DNA from: Polyangiaceae bacterium
GTDB taxonomy: Bacteria; Myxococcota_A; Polyangia; Polyangiales; Polyangiaceae
Direction of reading: 5' to 3'
NCBI GenBank assembly: GCA_013361525.1
Contig: JABFXY010000162.1
Coordinates: forward strand, 23,853 to 87,852
DNA: 64,000 nt
The number at the start of each line of letters is the position of its first letter. Position 1 is the stretch's first letter. Under the pieces are notes generated by a model that was given only the letters and a program-made list of their open reading frames with translations, ran no database searches and was not told the origin of the DNA. Of the stretch, positions 42,445-51,336 are shown piece by piece. Both the position numbers and the translations under genes were made by a program.

Positions 42445-42954
42445 TCAGTTGAACGGCCCGCTCCTGAACACCATGCTGACGATGGCCAGCGCGCCGATGA
42501 TCCACAAGAGCGCCGCCGTCACGACGGTGAGCGAGATCGGATAGCTGGTTTCACCGTGAATGAGCCCCTGACGGGTCATCATCGTCCGCTCGGCCCGCAG
42601 CTCGCCCATGTACCGGAGGTGGTACACGATGCCGAGGGTCAACAGCGCGAGGCCGAGGCTGACGAGCGCGAGGCCGAAGTTGCGCGGTGCGTGCCGCGCG
42701 CTGGAGAGAATTTTGTCGGTCTGAAGGCGTCCGAAGAATTGATAAATGGTAAAACCGAATCCGATCAGCGACAGGGATGTTCGAATGATCGACATCATCG
42801 TCCGATCCGCGCTCATCCGAGACCGCTGGAACGACATACCGGTTCGCCGCGCGGAGAGCTCGGTGGACGTCTCTTCCGTGGAGAGGTTCGCGACCCGCGG
42901 CAGCCGCTCGGAATCATGCGCGAAGACACCTGCTCTGTGGGCGACGTGGAGCAT
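42445..42954 (-). CDS. DUF202 family membrane protein
   Basis: 169 residues. The DUF202 signature STELSARRTGMSFQRSRMSADRTMMS leads into SLSLIGFGFTIYQFF (quoted in two parts), followed by two further hydrophobic helices. The start is placed at ATG 42954, which has GGGAGAAG upstream; the frame extends to 43053 but that part is not family-like. Members are small inner-membrane proteins of unknown function. Convergent with the HAD gene, 10 bp apart. Confidence 0.82.
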   Translation of the reverse strand: MLHVAHRAGVFAHDSERLPRVANLSTEETSTELSARRTGMSFQRSRMSADRTMMSIIRTSLSLIGFGFTIYQFFGRLQTDKILSSARHAPRNFGLALVSLGLALLTLGIVYHLRYMGELRAERTMMTRQGLIHGETSYPISLTVVTAALLWIIGALAIVSMVFRSGPFN

Positions 42955-43063
42955 GAAGAGCTTCTCCCTGTATCTGTGGAGTGCGTCGCAAGAAGGGCGC
43001 CACGAGCACGGTGGAGCCTTCGAGCTATCGACATAGGGGCACGGCAAATGCACCCCTATCGGT

Positions 43064-43414
43064 ATGGAAGTCCATTCGCCGCGCGATTACTTCGCAGCCG
43101 TCGTCGCGAACCCGCGCGAGCCCCGCCTCGCCGGGGCGCACGGCACCTGCGTCTTCGATCTGGGCGACGACGGCGTCTGGTCGCTGCACGTCGAAGACGG
43201 GACGCTGTCCGTCTCGCAGGGGGCCGTCGATCAGCCGACGTGCAAGCTGACGATGCCGGCACACGTCTTCGTGCGCCTCGCGCGGGGGGACGGGCACGAC
43301 AACCTCACGACCGCGCTCTTGCGCGGCGCGGTCTTCTTCGAGGGTGAGCTGCGGTTCGCCGCCAATCTGATGACCATTGTCCCGATGCCCGAACGCTGGA
43401 GCCGAGCCGCATGA
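43064..43414 (+). CDS. SCP2 sterol-binding-like domain protein
   Basis: 116 residues forming one SCP2-type alpha/beta domain: strands in GTCVFDLGDDGVWSLHVEDG, then CKLTMPAHVFVRLARG and the helix FEGELRFAANLMTI. SCP2 domains hold hydrophobic ligands such as fatty acyl chains. It overlaps the downstream debranching-type glucosidase by 4 nt (ATGA), so the two are translationally coupled. Confidence 0.82.
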   Translation: MEVHSPRDYFAAVVANPREPRLAGAHGTCVFDLGDDGVWSLHVEDGTLSVSQGAVDQPTCKLTMPAHVFVRLARGDGHDNLTTALLRGAVFFEGELRFAANLMTIVPMPERWSRAA

Positions 43415-45471
43415 GCACCAAGACGATCGCCATCCTCGAGGGGAACATGTTCATGGTGAGCGACCGGCGCGGGGACGTCGAGACGGTCGCCTCCGACCCG
43501 CAAGGGCTGTTCGTCGACGACACGCGTTTTCTTTCGCGGTGGGTCCTGACCGTCAATGGCGCGCGCCCCGCGATCCTGTCGACAGACAATGTCCAATACT
43601 TCGAGGCGCAATTCTTTCTCACGCCCTCGAGCGGCACCATCTATGTCGACTCCGATCTGTCGGTCATGCGAAAACGCACCGTCGGGCGCGGCTTCTGCGA
43701 GAGCATCTCGATCATCAACCACGCGGCGAAGCCGGTGACGCTCGACGTCGCCATCGAAGCGGCCGCCGACTATGCGGACTTGTTCGAGGTCAAAGACGTC
43801 CTGGTCAAGAAGGGCGAGCACTACCATCGACTCGAGCCGGGCCGCTTGGTCCTCGGGTATCGGCGGGACACCTATGTTCGCGAAACATGGATCGAAGCGC
43901 CGGACGCGGTCATCGACGCGAAGACCCTTCGGTACAAGGCCGTTCTGCCGCCTCATGCCGAATGGGCGACGACGATCGAGGTGCGCGTGTGGACGGCGCG
44001 CGAGACCGTCATGCGACGGACGCCGGCGCCGCCGCTATCGGCCGACAGCCGTCGCGATTGCATCGACGAGCTCCTCGGGGAAGCCCCGGAGGTGCGAACC
44101 GATTGGCTTCCGCTCGTGAACATCTATCAGCGCAGCATGATCGATATTGCGGCGCTTCGGCACCACCCGGCGTTGCTCCCCCAAGCGTCGATGCCTGCCG
44201 CGGGGCTACCCTGGTTCATGGCCGTCTTCGGCCGCGACAGCATTCTCACGAGCCTTCAAGCATTGCCGTTTCAGCCGGAGCTCGCGCGAACGACGCTCCA
44301 GGTGCTGGCGCTACGCCAGGGAAAACGCCTCGATACATTCCGAGACGAGGAACAAGGGAAGATCCTGCACGAGCTGCGGATGGGCGAGCTCACCGCGTTC
44401 GGCGAGAGACCACATTCACCCTATTTCGGGAGTGCCGATTCGACGCCGCTCTTCCTCGTTCTGCTCGACGAATACGAGCGATGGACCGGCGACGCGGACC
44501 TCGTTCGCGCCGTGGAGCTCCACGCACGCGAGGCGCTCGACTGGCTCGACCGAGACGGCGACCGAATGGGCAACGGCTATATCTCGTACAAGCGACGCAA
44601 CGAGGAGACGGGGCTCGAGAACCAATGCTGGAAAGACTCGTGGAACTCGATCGTGTTTCGCGACGGCTCGCTGGCGAAGCTACCGCGCGCGTGTTGCGAG
44701 ATTCAGGGATACGCGTACGACGCCAAGATGCGCTGCGCCCGGCTCGCGAGAACCTTTTGGGGTGACCAGGAGCTCGCCGCTCGCCTCGAGAAGGAGGCGG
44801 CGGAGCTCAAGGAGCGATTCAATCGGGACTTCTGGATGGCGGATCGGGATTGTTTTGCGCTCGCTATCGACGGCGACGGCCGGCGCGTCGATTCCATCAC
44901 GTCCAACATCGGGCACCTCCTTTGGAGCGGAATCGTCGACGACGAAAAGGCCGCCGCCGTGGTGCGGCATCTCCTCGGCGAAGGGCTGTATTCCGGTTGG
45001 GGTATCCGAACGATGGCCCAGGGCGAAGGAGCATACAACCCTATCGGCTACCATGTCGGGACGGTCTGGCCGCACGACAACTCCCTCATAGCGCTGGGAT
45101 TGAATCGATATGGTTATCGCGAGGAGGCGGCGCAGGTCGCGTGGGGGCTCCTCGAGGCTGCGCGGTATTTCGAGCATCGCCTGCCGGAAGCGTTCGCCGG
45201 GTATCGACGGGATCGGACGAACTTCCCGGTCGAATATCCGACGGCGTGCAGCCCGCAGGCGTGGGCCGCGGGCGCGCCACTCATGTTCCTGCGCACGATG
45301 TTGGGGCTCGAGCCACGAGGCAATCGCCTGTCGGTGGATGCGTGTCTGCCGCCCGATATCGAGTGGGTGGAGATCCGCTCGCTCCCCGGAAGATGGGGGT
45401 TTGCGGACGCCGTGGGCCGGCGCCCGACGCCTCCACGAGCGGCGCCGCGCCCCCGCCCCGCCGCACACTGA
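43411..45471 (+). CDS. Amylo-alpha-1,6-glucosidase-like glycoside hydrolase
   Basis: 686 residues. The N-terminal domain (about 1-215) is the glycogen-debranching N-terminal beta-sandwich (DDTRFLSRWVLTVNGARP, GRRDTYVRETWIE-like). The catalytic (alpha/alpha)6 barrel follows: GLPWFMAVFGRDSILTSLQALPF, CWKDSWNSIVFRDG, GYHVGTVWPHDNSLIALGL. These are hallmarks of bacterial GDE_N_bis/amylo-1,6-glucosidase proteins. It likely acts on alpha-glucan or compatible-solute glycosides in the cytoplasm. Exact substrate is uncertain because this clade includes mannosylglycerate-type hydrolases. Coupled to the SCP2 gene. Confidence 0.9.
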   Translation: MSTKTIAILEGNMFMVSDRRGDVETVASDPQGLFVDDTRFLSRWVLTVNGARPAILSTDNVQYFEAQFFLTPSSGTIYVDSDLSVMRKRTVGRGFCESISIINHAAKPVTLDVAIEAAADYADLFEVKDVLVKKGEHYHRLEPGRLVLGYRRDTYVRETWIEAPDAVIDAKTLRYKAVLPPHAEWATTIEVRVWTARETVMRRTPAPPLSADSRRDCIDELLGEAPEVRTDWLPLVNIYQRSMIDIAALRHHPALLPQASMPAAGLPWFMAVFGRDSILTSLQALPFQPELARTTLQVLALRQGKRLDTFRDEEQGKILHELRMGELTAFGERPHSPYFGSADSTPLFLVLLDEYERWTGDADLVRAVELHAREALDWLDRDGDRMGNGYISYKRRNEETGLENQCWKDSWNSIVFRDGSLAKLPRACCEIQGYAYDAKMRCARLARTFWGDQELAARLEKEAAELKERFNRDFWMADRDCFALAIDGDGRRVDSITSNIGHLLWSGIVDDEKAAAVVRHLLGEGLYSGWGIRTMAQGEGAYNPIGYHVGTVWPHDNSLIALGLNRYGYREEAAQVAWGLLEAARYFEHRLPEAFAGYRRDRTNFPVEYPTACSPQAWAAGAPLMFLRTMLGLEPRGNRLSVDACLPPDIEWVEIRSLPGRWGFADAVGRRPTPPRAAPRPRPAAH

Positions 45472-45523
45472 GCCGCGCGCCCCGTGTGGCCGAGGGGCCT
45501 TCGGTGAACTAGGATGCCGCGCG

Positions 45524-46510
45524 ATGTTTCCGACCATTCGACCGCGCAGGCTCCGCAGAACGGCGTCGTTGCGGCGCCTCGTACGTGAAGCCCACGTCGA
45601 GCCGTCCGACTTCATCCTCCCGCTGTTCTTCAGCGAGGCCCTCGACGAGGCGCGTCCGGTCGCGACGATGCCCGGCGTGTCACAGCTGCCGGTACGTGCG
45701 GCCGCGGAGCAGGCGAAGCTCGCCCGCGACCTCGGCCTCGGCGGCGTGATCCTCTTCGGCCTGCCCAAGGTGAAAGACGCGCACGGCGAAGCGGCTTGCG
45801 ACCCGAACGGCCCCGTCCCGCGCGCCGTCGCCGCGATGAAAGACGCGGCGCCGGAGCTTTGCGTCATCACCGATACGTGCGTCGACGAGTACACCGACCA
45901 CGGCCATTGCGGGATTCTGAAGAAGGATTCACGCGGCGAGATGGTTGTCGACAACGACGCGACGCTCGACGTCCTCGCGCGGTCCGCGCTGGTGCAGGCG
46001 AAGGCAGGAGCCGACGTGGTCGCGCCGAGCGACATGATGGATGGGCGCGTCGGCGCGATTCGCACGGCGCTCGATCAAAATGGGCTCGAGGACATCGCGA
46101 TCCTCTCCTATGCCGTGAAGTATGCGTCGTCGTTTTACGGCCCGGTCCGCGACGCCGCCGACTGCGCGCCGAAGTTCGGCGATCGGTCGGGGTACCAGAT
46201 GGATCCGGCGAATGCGCGCGAAGCTTTGCGCGAGCTCGAGCTCGACGAGCGTGAGGGCGCCGACATGGTGATGGTGAAGCCGGCGTTGCCGTACCTCGAT
46301 ATCGTCGCAAAGGTGCGCGAAAAGACGAACCTGCCCGTTGGGGCGTACAACGTGAGCGGTGAGTACGCGATGATCAAAGCCGCCGCGCAAGCCGGGATGT
46401 TGGACGAAAAGCGTGCGACGCTCGAAGCGCTGCTGTCGATTCGGCGGGCCGGGGCGGACTTCATCCTCACGTATCACGCGATCGACGCTGCGCGATGGCT
46501 CGGCGCCTGA
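45524..46510 (+). CDS. hemB: Delta-aminolevulinic acid dehydratase (porphobilinogen synthase)
   Basis: 328 residues, normal length. It condenses two 5-aminolevulinate molecules to porphobilinogen. Active-site Zn cysteine region CVDEYTDHGHCG (three Cys/His ligands), Schiff-base lysine in YAVKYASSFYGP, second lysine in MVMVKPALPYLD, and PVGAYNVSGEYAM. The Cys-rich site indicates the Zn-dependent type. The start is the first ATG of the homologous region; an AGGA lies upstream. The stop overlaps the following lipoprotein gene by 16 nt. Confidence 0.97.
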   Translation: MFPTIRPRRLRRTASLRRLVREAHVEPSDFILPLFFSEALDEARPVATMPGVSQLPVRAAAEQAKLARDLGLGGVILFGLPKVKDAHGEAACDPNGPVPRAVAAMKDAAPELCVITDTCVDEYTDHGHCGILKKDSRGEMVVDNDATLDVLARSALVQAKAGADVVAPSDMMDGRVGAIRTALDQNGLEDIAILSYAVKYASSFYGPVRDAADCAPKFGDRSGYQMDPANAREALRELELDEREGADMVMVKPALPYLDIVAKVREKTNLPVGAYNVSGEYAMIKAAAQAGMLDEKRATLEALLSIRRAGADFILTYHAIDAARWLGA

Positions 46511-46926
46511 TCGCTCGGCGCGGGCTCGCGGCGGTGGCCGCGGGCGCGGTAGCCTGTGCGCTGACGTCGACGGCGTGCGACGTGCTCACCGGCGGGTGTG
46601 GCGACGAGCTCGAGGACGTGGGGCCTGTCGAGTATTCCGACGGAACGGCGGAGGGCGGGATTTACAGGTCGTCGTCGTGGTCTTCGTCGGAGTGGATCGA
46701 TTTCCCGCCGGGAATCGCCGTGCGCTTCGAGCACAAGCTCGGTGAAGAGCCGCGCGCCTGGCAGGCGTACGTCGCGACCGCCCGGGAGGGAGACGGCTCC
46801 AACCTCGTACTCGCGACGGGCAGCGAGGCCGAGCTGGTGGACATCGACGACGAAGCCGTCACCGTTCGCAACGCGACCTGCGTCGACTTCTTCATCGTCA
46901 TGGTTGCAATGTCCGCGGTCGAATAG
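46495..46926 (+). CDS. Small predicted lipoprotein, unknown
   Basis: 143 residues with a positively charged N-terminus, a hydrophobic stretch (12-26) and lipobox LTSTAC. The mature part is acidic, with Ser-rich strands and no recognised family. Four Cys remain, two near the N-terminus (CDVLTGGC). Overlaps the hemB 3' end by 16 nt, so cotranscription is likely. Confidence 0.6.
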   Translation: MARRLIARRGLAAVAAGAVACALTSTACDVLTGGCGDELEDVGPVEYSDGTAEGGIYRSSSWSSSEWIDFPPGIAVRFEHKLGEEPRAWQAYVATAREGDGSNLVLATGSEAELVDIDDEAVTVRNATCVDFFIVMVAMSAVE

Positions 46927-46983
46927 TCGTCGTTCGAACGGCCGTCCTCATCGGGTGGCACGTCGGATGCGAAACCTCCACAT

Positions 46984-47421
46984 ATGACCGGGGAGGAGAT
47001 CTGGCGGCTCGTGGCAGCCGCGACTGCTGGAATGTTTCTCGGGTTTCACTACGAGCTTCGTGAGCGCCCAGGCGGTCTGCGGACCCACCTCATTACCGCC
47101 GTTGGGGGCGCCGTCTTCGCCATGACGATGATGCACGCCGACCCGGGCGATACCGGGCGCGCGGTGCAAGGTGTGGCATCCGGCGTCGGCTTCATCGGCG
47201 CGGCGGCAGTGTTGAAGAGTCAACGATACGTCCGAGGCATTACGGCGGCGGCGTCGATATGGGTATCTGCTGCGCTGGGATGTGCCGCCGGATTGGGTGA
47301 TAGTCGACTGGCCGTTGCGGTGGGGGCCGTCGTCGGCGTGACGGATTATGTGCTGTATCTGCTGCTCGGCCGGCGGGCCGCGCAGTCTGCCAAGCACGGA
47401 GACGATGCTTGGGAGGGGTGA
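46984..47421 (+). CDS. MgtC/SapB family membrane protein
   Basis: 145 residues with four hydrophobic helices. MgtC signatures GLRTHLITAVGGAVFAM and GVGFIGAAAVLK are clear, as is the later RGITAAASIWVSAALG. It lacks the C-terminal ACT-like domain of full MgtC. The SapB/MgtC branch acts in the inner membrane and is linked to Mg2+ limitation and ATP-synthase modulation in enteric bacteria; the role here is unproven. Confidence 0.88.
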   Translation: MTGEEIWRLVAAATAGMFLGFHYELRERPGGLRTHLITAVGGAVFAMTMMHADPGDTGRAVQGVASGVGFIGAAAVLKSQRYVRGITAAASIWVSAALGCAAGLGDSRLAVAVGAVVGVTDYVLYLLLGRRAAQSAKHGDDAWEG

Positions 47422-47600
47422 CGGGTGCGCGGCGACGCGCAGCAACCAACGCGACGTGACCGCGGCCGCCCGGGGGCGAACGAATCGGGGAGGGGGATAT
47501 TGCAACCCCAGCGAGATTGTTCGCGGCCGGGGTCGAGACAGCTCCGCCGGCGCCAGTCGAGCGCACGGCATCTGCGCGCCTACTCGCCGCGTCCAAAACC

Positions 47601-48782
47601 TCAACCGCCCACAATCCTGCTGAACAACCTCAGCACGACCTCCGCCGCCGATTCACTTCGCGCGAACACGATGAACGCAATGGGCAATACGGTCGCGAGC
47701 AGGTGATTCCGGATTTGGTCCCAGCCCGGAATGATGATTCGCATGTCGCGCGCGACGCAATAACTGTTGCCGACGTCGGCGAGGCTCTGAAAGTCGGAGC
47801 TCCCGAGCATCGGCTCGCGATTCGGGTCTTCGGCGGCTGCCCAACGGTTCTCGAATTGGTCGACGTAACGCCGCACGATGGCGGAAAACTGGCGCTCGCC
47901 ATCGTCCTTGGCATCGAACAAGACGGGGACGAACCTCGCGAACGGCACGAACGCGAGCGCCGACGACAGCAGGAAGAACACGAGGAAGTCGAACGCGAAT
48001 GTTGCGGGCAGCGCGCGGCCGAGCTTGATTTCGTCGAACCAGACCGACGCGAGCGCAGCGGCGAGCGCGGCCACGAACACGCGCGTCGCGCCGAGCGGCC
48101 CGCTCAAGAATCCGAGGCCGCCGGCGCGGTCGGCGTGGGCCGGCTGGATGCGAGGTGACAGCGATGGAAGCTTCCAGAGAACCCTCGCCCATACGATCCA
48201 GTGATGGAGCCACCGGCCGATCGCGAACAAGAAGATCGGCTGACCGACGAGCATGTACCACCACCACGCGGCGGTATGCCCGCGCCAGAAAGGCTCCGCG
48301 TCGTGCAGCGTCGGCGCGACCCATCGAAGAACGCCCGACGGCAGCGCGCCGAGATATGCGATCAGCGTCACGAGGTAGATGCCGACGGCAAGGGTGATCT
48401 CCGGCCAGCGGGTGTGCACTCGTCGACGGTGGTGCTCGACCAAACCGTCCCACGCGGCGCGGCTCGAGTCGGGCAACACGTCGCCGGCTTCGAGGCTCTT
48501 GCATACACCGAGGGTGCGCGATTCGAGCGACTTCCACGCGAAGAACACGAGGCTCAACGCAACGACGAGGCGCACGTGGATCTCGCTGCGAAGCACCAGC
48601 GGATCCCACTTCCCGGAGACGAGCCAGCCGATCCCGGTCAAAGCGACGATGGGCACCCACGCGACGGCGACGCCGCACACCGCGAGCGCCACGTTGATGC
48701 GCTCCGGCCGCAGCTCCATATCGAGCCAACGCTTCGCACGAAGGAGGAGCGTGCCATGCGGCAACGTCAGGGGTTCGCTCAA
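47601..48782 (-). CDS. Uncharacterised polytopic membrane protein
   Basis: 393 residues from TTG 48782, chosen because GGAGG lies 6 nt upstream; a frame extension to 48812 exists. Eight or so hydrophobic segments, among them VAVAWVPIVALTGIGWLV, LAVGIYLVTLIAYLGAL, FDFLVFFLLSSALAFVPF and ATVLPIAFIVFA. A soluble loop (about 300-350: QFENRWAAAEDPNREPML) precedes the last helix. I do not recognise the family. Convergent with the mgtC-like gene. Confidence 0.75.
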   Translation of the reverse strand: MSEPLTLPHGTLLLRAKRWLDMELRPERINVALAVCGVAVAWVPIVALTGIGWLVSGKWDPLVLRSEIHVRLVVALSLVFFAWKSLESRTLGVCKSLEAGDVLPDSSRAAWDGLVEHHRRRVHTRWPEITLAVGIYLVTLIAYLGALPSGVLRWVAPTLHDAEPFWRGHTAAWWWYMLVGQPIFLFAIGRWLHHWIVWARVLWKLPSLSPRIQPAHADRAGGLGFLSGPLGATRVFVAALAAALASVWFDEIKLGRALPATFAFDFLVFFLLSSALAFVPFARFVPVLFDAKDDGERQFSAIVRRYVDQFENRWAAAEDPNREPMLGSSDFQSLADVGNSYCVARDMRIIIPGWDQIRNHLLATVLPIAFIVFARSESAAEVVLRLFSRIVGG

Positions 48783-48859
48783 AACGGGCCTCCGCCGCCC
48801 GTTACGCGGCAACGGACGTGCCTTCGTGCGGGCGGCGGAGCAGGCCGTGCGAAATCAGC

Positions 48860-49594
48860 TCAGCGGCATTCGGCGCCGCAGTTTTGCTGCGCGCAAATCA
48901 AGAATGCGCTCGTCTCTTGGTCGGCCAATTGGCAAGCAGATCCCAAACACTCGGCCTGCGGGTTCTGCGAAGTTTGCACGCAACCGAGGCACGCGATGCA
49001 TTCCGCGTCGGCAGAGCACGTCTCGAGCTCGTCGCAACATCCGCCATTGGCGTTCGCGTCCTTCACACAAGTCGTGCATGGGGTGTCGTTCGCCGACGCA
49101 TCACAGGCCGACTGTCCCATGAAGCATTGCGCATTGCAGTTGTCGTTGGCACACGCGAACATCGCCGACGTCGCCGGATTACCGAGGTCGCATTCGTTGC
49201 CGACGCACGCGAGCGGGTCCGGATTGGTCTGGGTACACGCGAGGCATTGCGTGCACGAGGGGTCGGCGACGCAATCGTTGTATTGGCCGCAACAAGAGTC
49301 TTTGGCGCAGCTGACGCACGCCGTGTCGTTGGGCTCGTCGAGGCATTCGGGTGCCCCGCCCATTCCACCGGTACCCGGCTCGCCGCCCGTACCCGGCTGA
49401 CCACCATTGCCGCCCACGCCGGGCGCTCCACCCGGGTTTTGCCCACCATTGGATGTCTCGCCGCCGTTGCCACCGGTGCTCGGCGTGCCGCCCTGGCCTC
49501 CGTTGCCTCCGCCCCCCGTCTCCGTGTCGTCGCCGCAGCCGAACGTGAGCGCGACGCCCGCAAGCCCCATCGCAAAGATCCAAGCGCGTGTCAT
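48860..49594 (-). CDS. Cys-rich lipoprotein with Gly-rich linker
   Basis: 244 residues. Lipoprotein signal with FGC lipobox (Cys about 20), then a linker of about 60 residues made almost only of Gly, Asn, Thr, Gln and Pro. Two similar Cys-rich blocks follow: CVSCAKDSCCGQYNDC and CTTCVKDANANGGCCDELETC, each ending in a CxACxxT/CLGC pattern and CNAQC/CGAEC. Paired Cys blocks behind Gly-rich tethers are frequent in myxobacterial surface proteins. It is probably exported and disulfide-bonded; no enzymatic motif is visible. Confidence 0.8.
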   Translation of the reverse strand: MTRAWIFAMGLAGVALTFGCGDDTETGGGGNGGQGGTPSTGGNGGETSNGGQNPGGAPGVGGNGGQPGTGGEPGTGGMGGAPECLDEPNDTACVSCAKDSCCGQYNDCVADPSCTQCLACTQTNPDPLACVGNECDLGNPATSAMFACANDNCNAQCFMGQSACDASANDTPCTTCVKDANANGGCCDELETCSADAECIACLGCVQTSQNPQAECLGSACQLADQETSAFLICAQQNCGAECR

Positions 49595-49633
49595 GGTGCC
49601 CTCCGCAACGTCATTCTACACGCGCTCGATCCC

Positions 49634-51151
49634 TCAGCGACCGCTGTCGCGCGGGCAGCTCGCGCGCGGCAGGACACCACGCATGCTGCGAACGTCGCGC
49701 CCCGCGAAGTAGGCCTCGAAGCGGCGTTCGAGCGGCCTTCGCAGCGTGGCATCCCCCCTGACGAGGGGATGGGACAACGCTGCGCAAGCGTCGGGCGAGA
49801 GCGACGCTAGGTAGCGCTCGTCGAGACCCTTCCCGTTCGCAGCGCGCTCGAGGTTGGTATGCGCGATATATCCGTCCGCATTGAACATCGCGGCGGCCGT
49901 TCCCAAAACGCACACGGAGGTGAGCGCGGCGCCGCCGTATCCCTGCCAGCTGCGCGCTATCGATTTGGTCGCGGTGAGGACCAGCATGATCACCACGGCG
50001 ATTTCGACGAACGCGACCCCGAGCCGGAGCTCCGTGGCGCCGTACGCGTCGACGTAAACCGACAGTCGCTGCCAACACGAGGCGACGGTGACGCCGCTCA
50101 GGAGGAGCAGGCTGCACTCGAGCGCGCGCAGCACGGGACCGCCGGCGGGCGTTCGCGCGCCGGGCGGCGAGAGAAACGCGTGGCCGGCGAGCACGAGACC
50201 GATCGAAAGCACGCTGGCAACGAGGAGCGAGGCGAACCCGGCGTGGAGATACGATGCATAGGTCGGTCCGTCGGCCGCGCGCACGACGTCGTGTCCGCCG
50301 AAGAGATCCCGCGCATTGGCGACGACGAAGACCACGAACACCGCCACCACCTGCGCGATGATGAGCGACCAGGTGAGCGGCTTCACCGGCCCACGCAGTG
50401 CTTCGGCGGCGCGCGCGCTGACACGATAAGGAGAGCTCGGCCCCTCGACGGCGAGCTTCTTGTCTCGCGCATTCATCGCATAGCCAATCGCAATGGCGCA
50501 CGCCGTCGCAATGCTGGCGCCGGCGAAATAGACCCATTCGACGGATTGTCCGAAGCTTCGCTCGACGAGGGCGGAGAACTTCGGATCGGCACCGAGCAGC
50601 ACCGCGAAGAGGCCCGCGATCGGCAATCCGATCGCGCAACCTCGCGCGACGGACCCGAAGGTCTGCTTTCCGTGACCTTCGAACGCGTCCTTGGGAAGCT
50701 GCACGGTGGATCGAATCGCACCGAGCGAGCCGAGGAAGGTCCGATCCAGCTCGCGCACGAACATCGGTAGGTCGCCGAACCCGGCTCGCGATCGAAGCAG
50801 CACCGGCACGAGCGCCGCCGCGACGAACGACAGCGGGACCGCCACGACCTGATTGAACGCCCCGGCGCGCAGCACCGGGGCGGCAGCCAGCGCGATCGAC
50901 GAGACGGCCGCGACCATCGCCGGCCCGCGGATGGGTCGTTCGGTGAAGAGGACGAAGCTCGCGACGACCGCGCCCGCGATCGCGAGGAACCAGTTCAGCC
51001 CGACGCCGGTATCCCAGAAGAGCGCCTGAACCACCGTGCCGGCGGCGAGGCTCGCTGCGAGCACCCGACGCGCTCGTCGGGTGCTCGGTGCGGGGGCCGA
51101 CGGATCGGTTGCGATCTCTTCGACGACGGGACAGACCTTGGCAGACTCCAT
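49634..51151 (-). CDS. DUF4173/DUF4153-like membrane protein
   Basis: 505 residues with about 12 hydrophobic segments. C-terminal signatures of DUF4173 are present: YVDAYGATELRLGVAFVE and FNADGYIAHTNLERA, then DERYLASLSPDA. Function unknown in the family. It is divergent from the LytS-type kinase gene (185-bp gap) that starts at 51337. In Firmicutes and others this family often lies beside two-component genes, which fits the arrangement here. Confidence 0.82.
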   Translation of the reverse strand: MESAKVCPVVEEIATDPSAPAPSTRRARRVLAASLAAGTVVQALFWDTGVGLNWFLAIAGAVVASFVLFTERPIRGPAMVAAVSSIALAAAPVLRAGAFNQVVAVPLSFVAAALVPVLLRSRAGFGDLPMFVRELDRTFLGSLGAIRSTVQLPKDAFEGHGKQTFGSVARGCAIGLPIAGLFAVLLGADPKFSALVERSFGQSVEWVYFAGASIATACAIAIGYAMNARDKKLAVEGPSSPYRVSARAAEALRGPVKPLTWSLIIAQVVAVFVVFVVANARDLFGGHDVVRAADGPTYASYLHAGFASLLVASVLSIGLVLAGHAFLSPPGARTPAGGPVLRALECSLLLLSGVTVASCWQRLSVYVDAYGATELRLGVAFVEIAVVIMLVLTATKSIARSWQGYGGAALTSVCVLGTAAAMFNADGYIAHTNLERAANGKGLDERYLASLSPDACAALSHPLVRGDATLRRPLERRFEAYFAGRDVRSMRGVLPRASCPRDSGR

Positions 51152-51336
51152 TCGTTTCCTCCGTGTTCTTGATCCGACTGTGCCGTCGAATCGGCCGGAG
51201 GTTTCGACCGGACTTGCCGAGCGGCTCCTAGAGGGGGGCGAACGGTCGCATCCCGCTCCCGAGCGGACGCAGGCACGGAGAGGCGAGCACCCCGATCCAC
51301 GCGGCGCGCGGTTTCCCGCTGCTACGCTGCCCCGAG

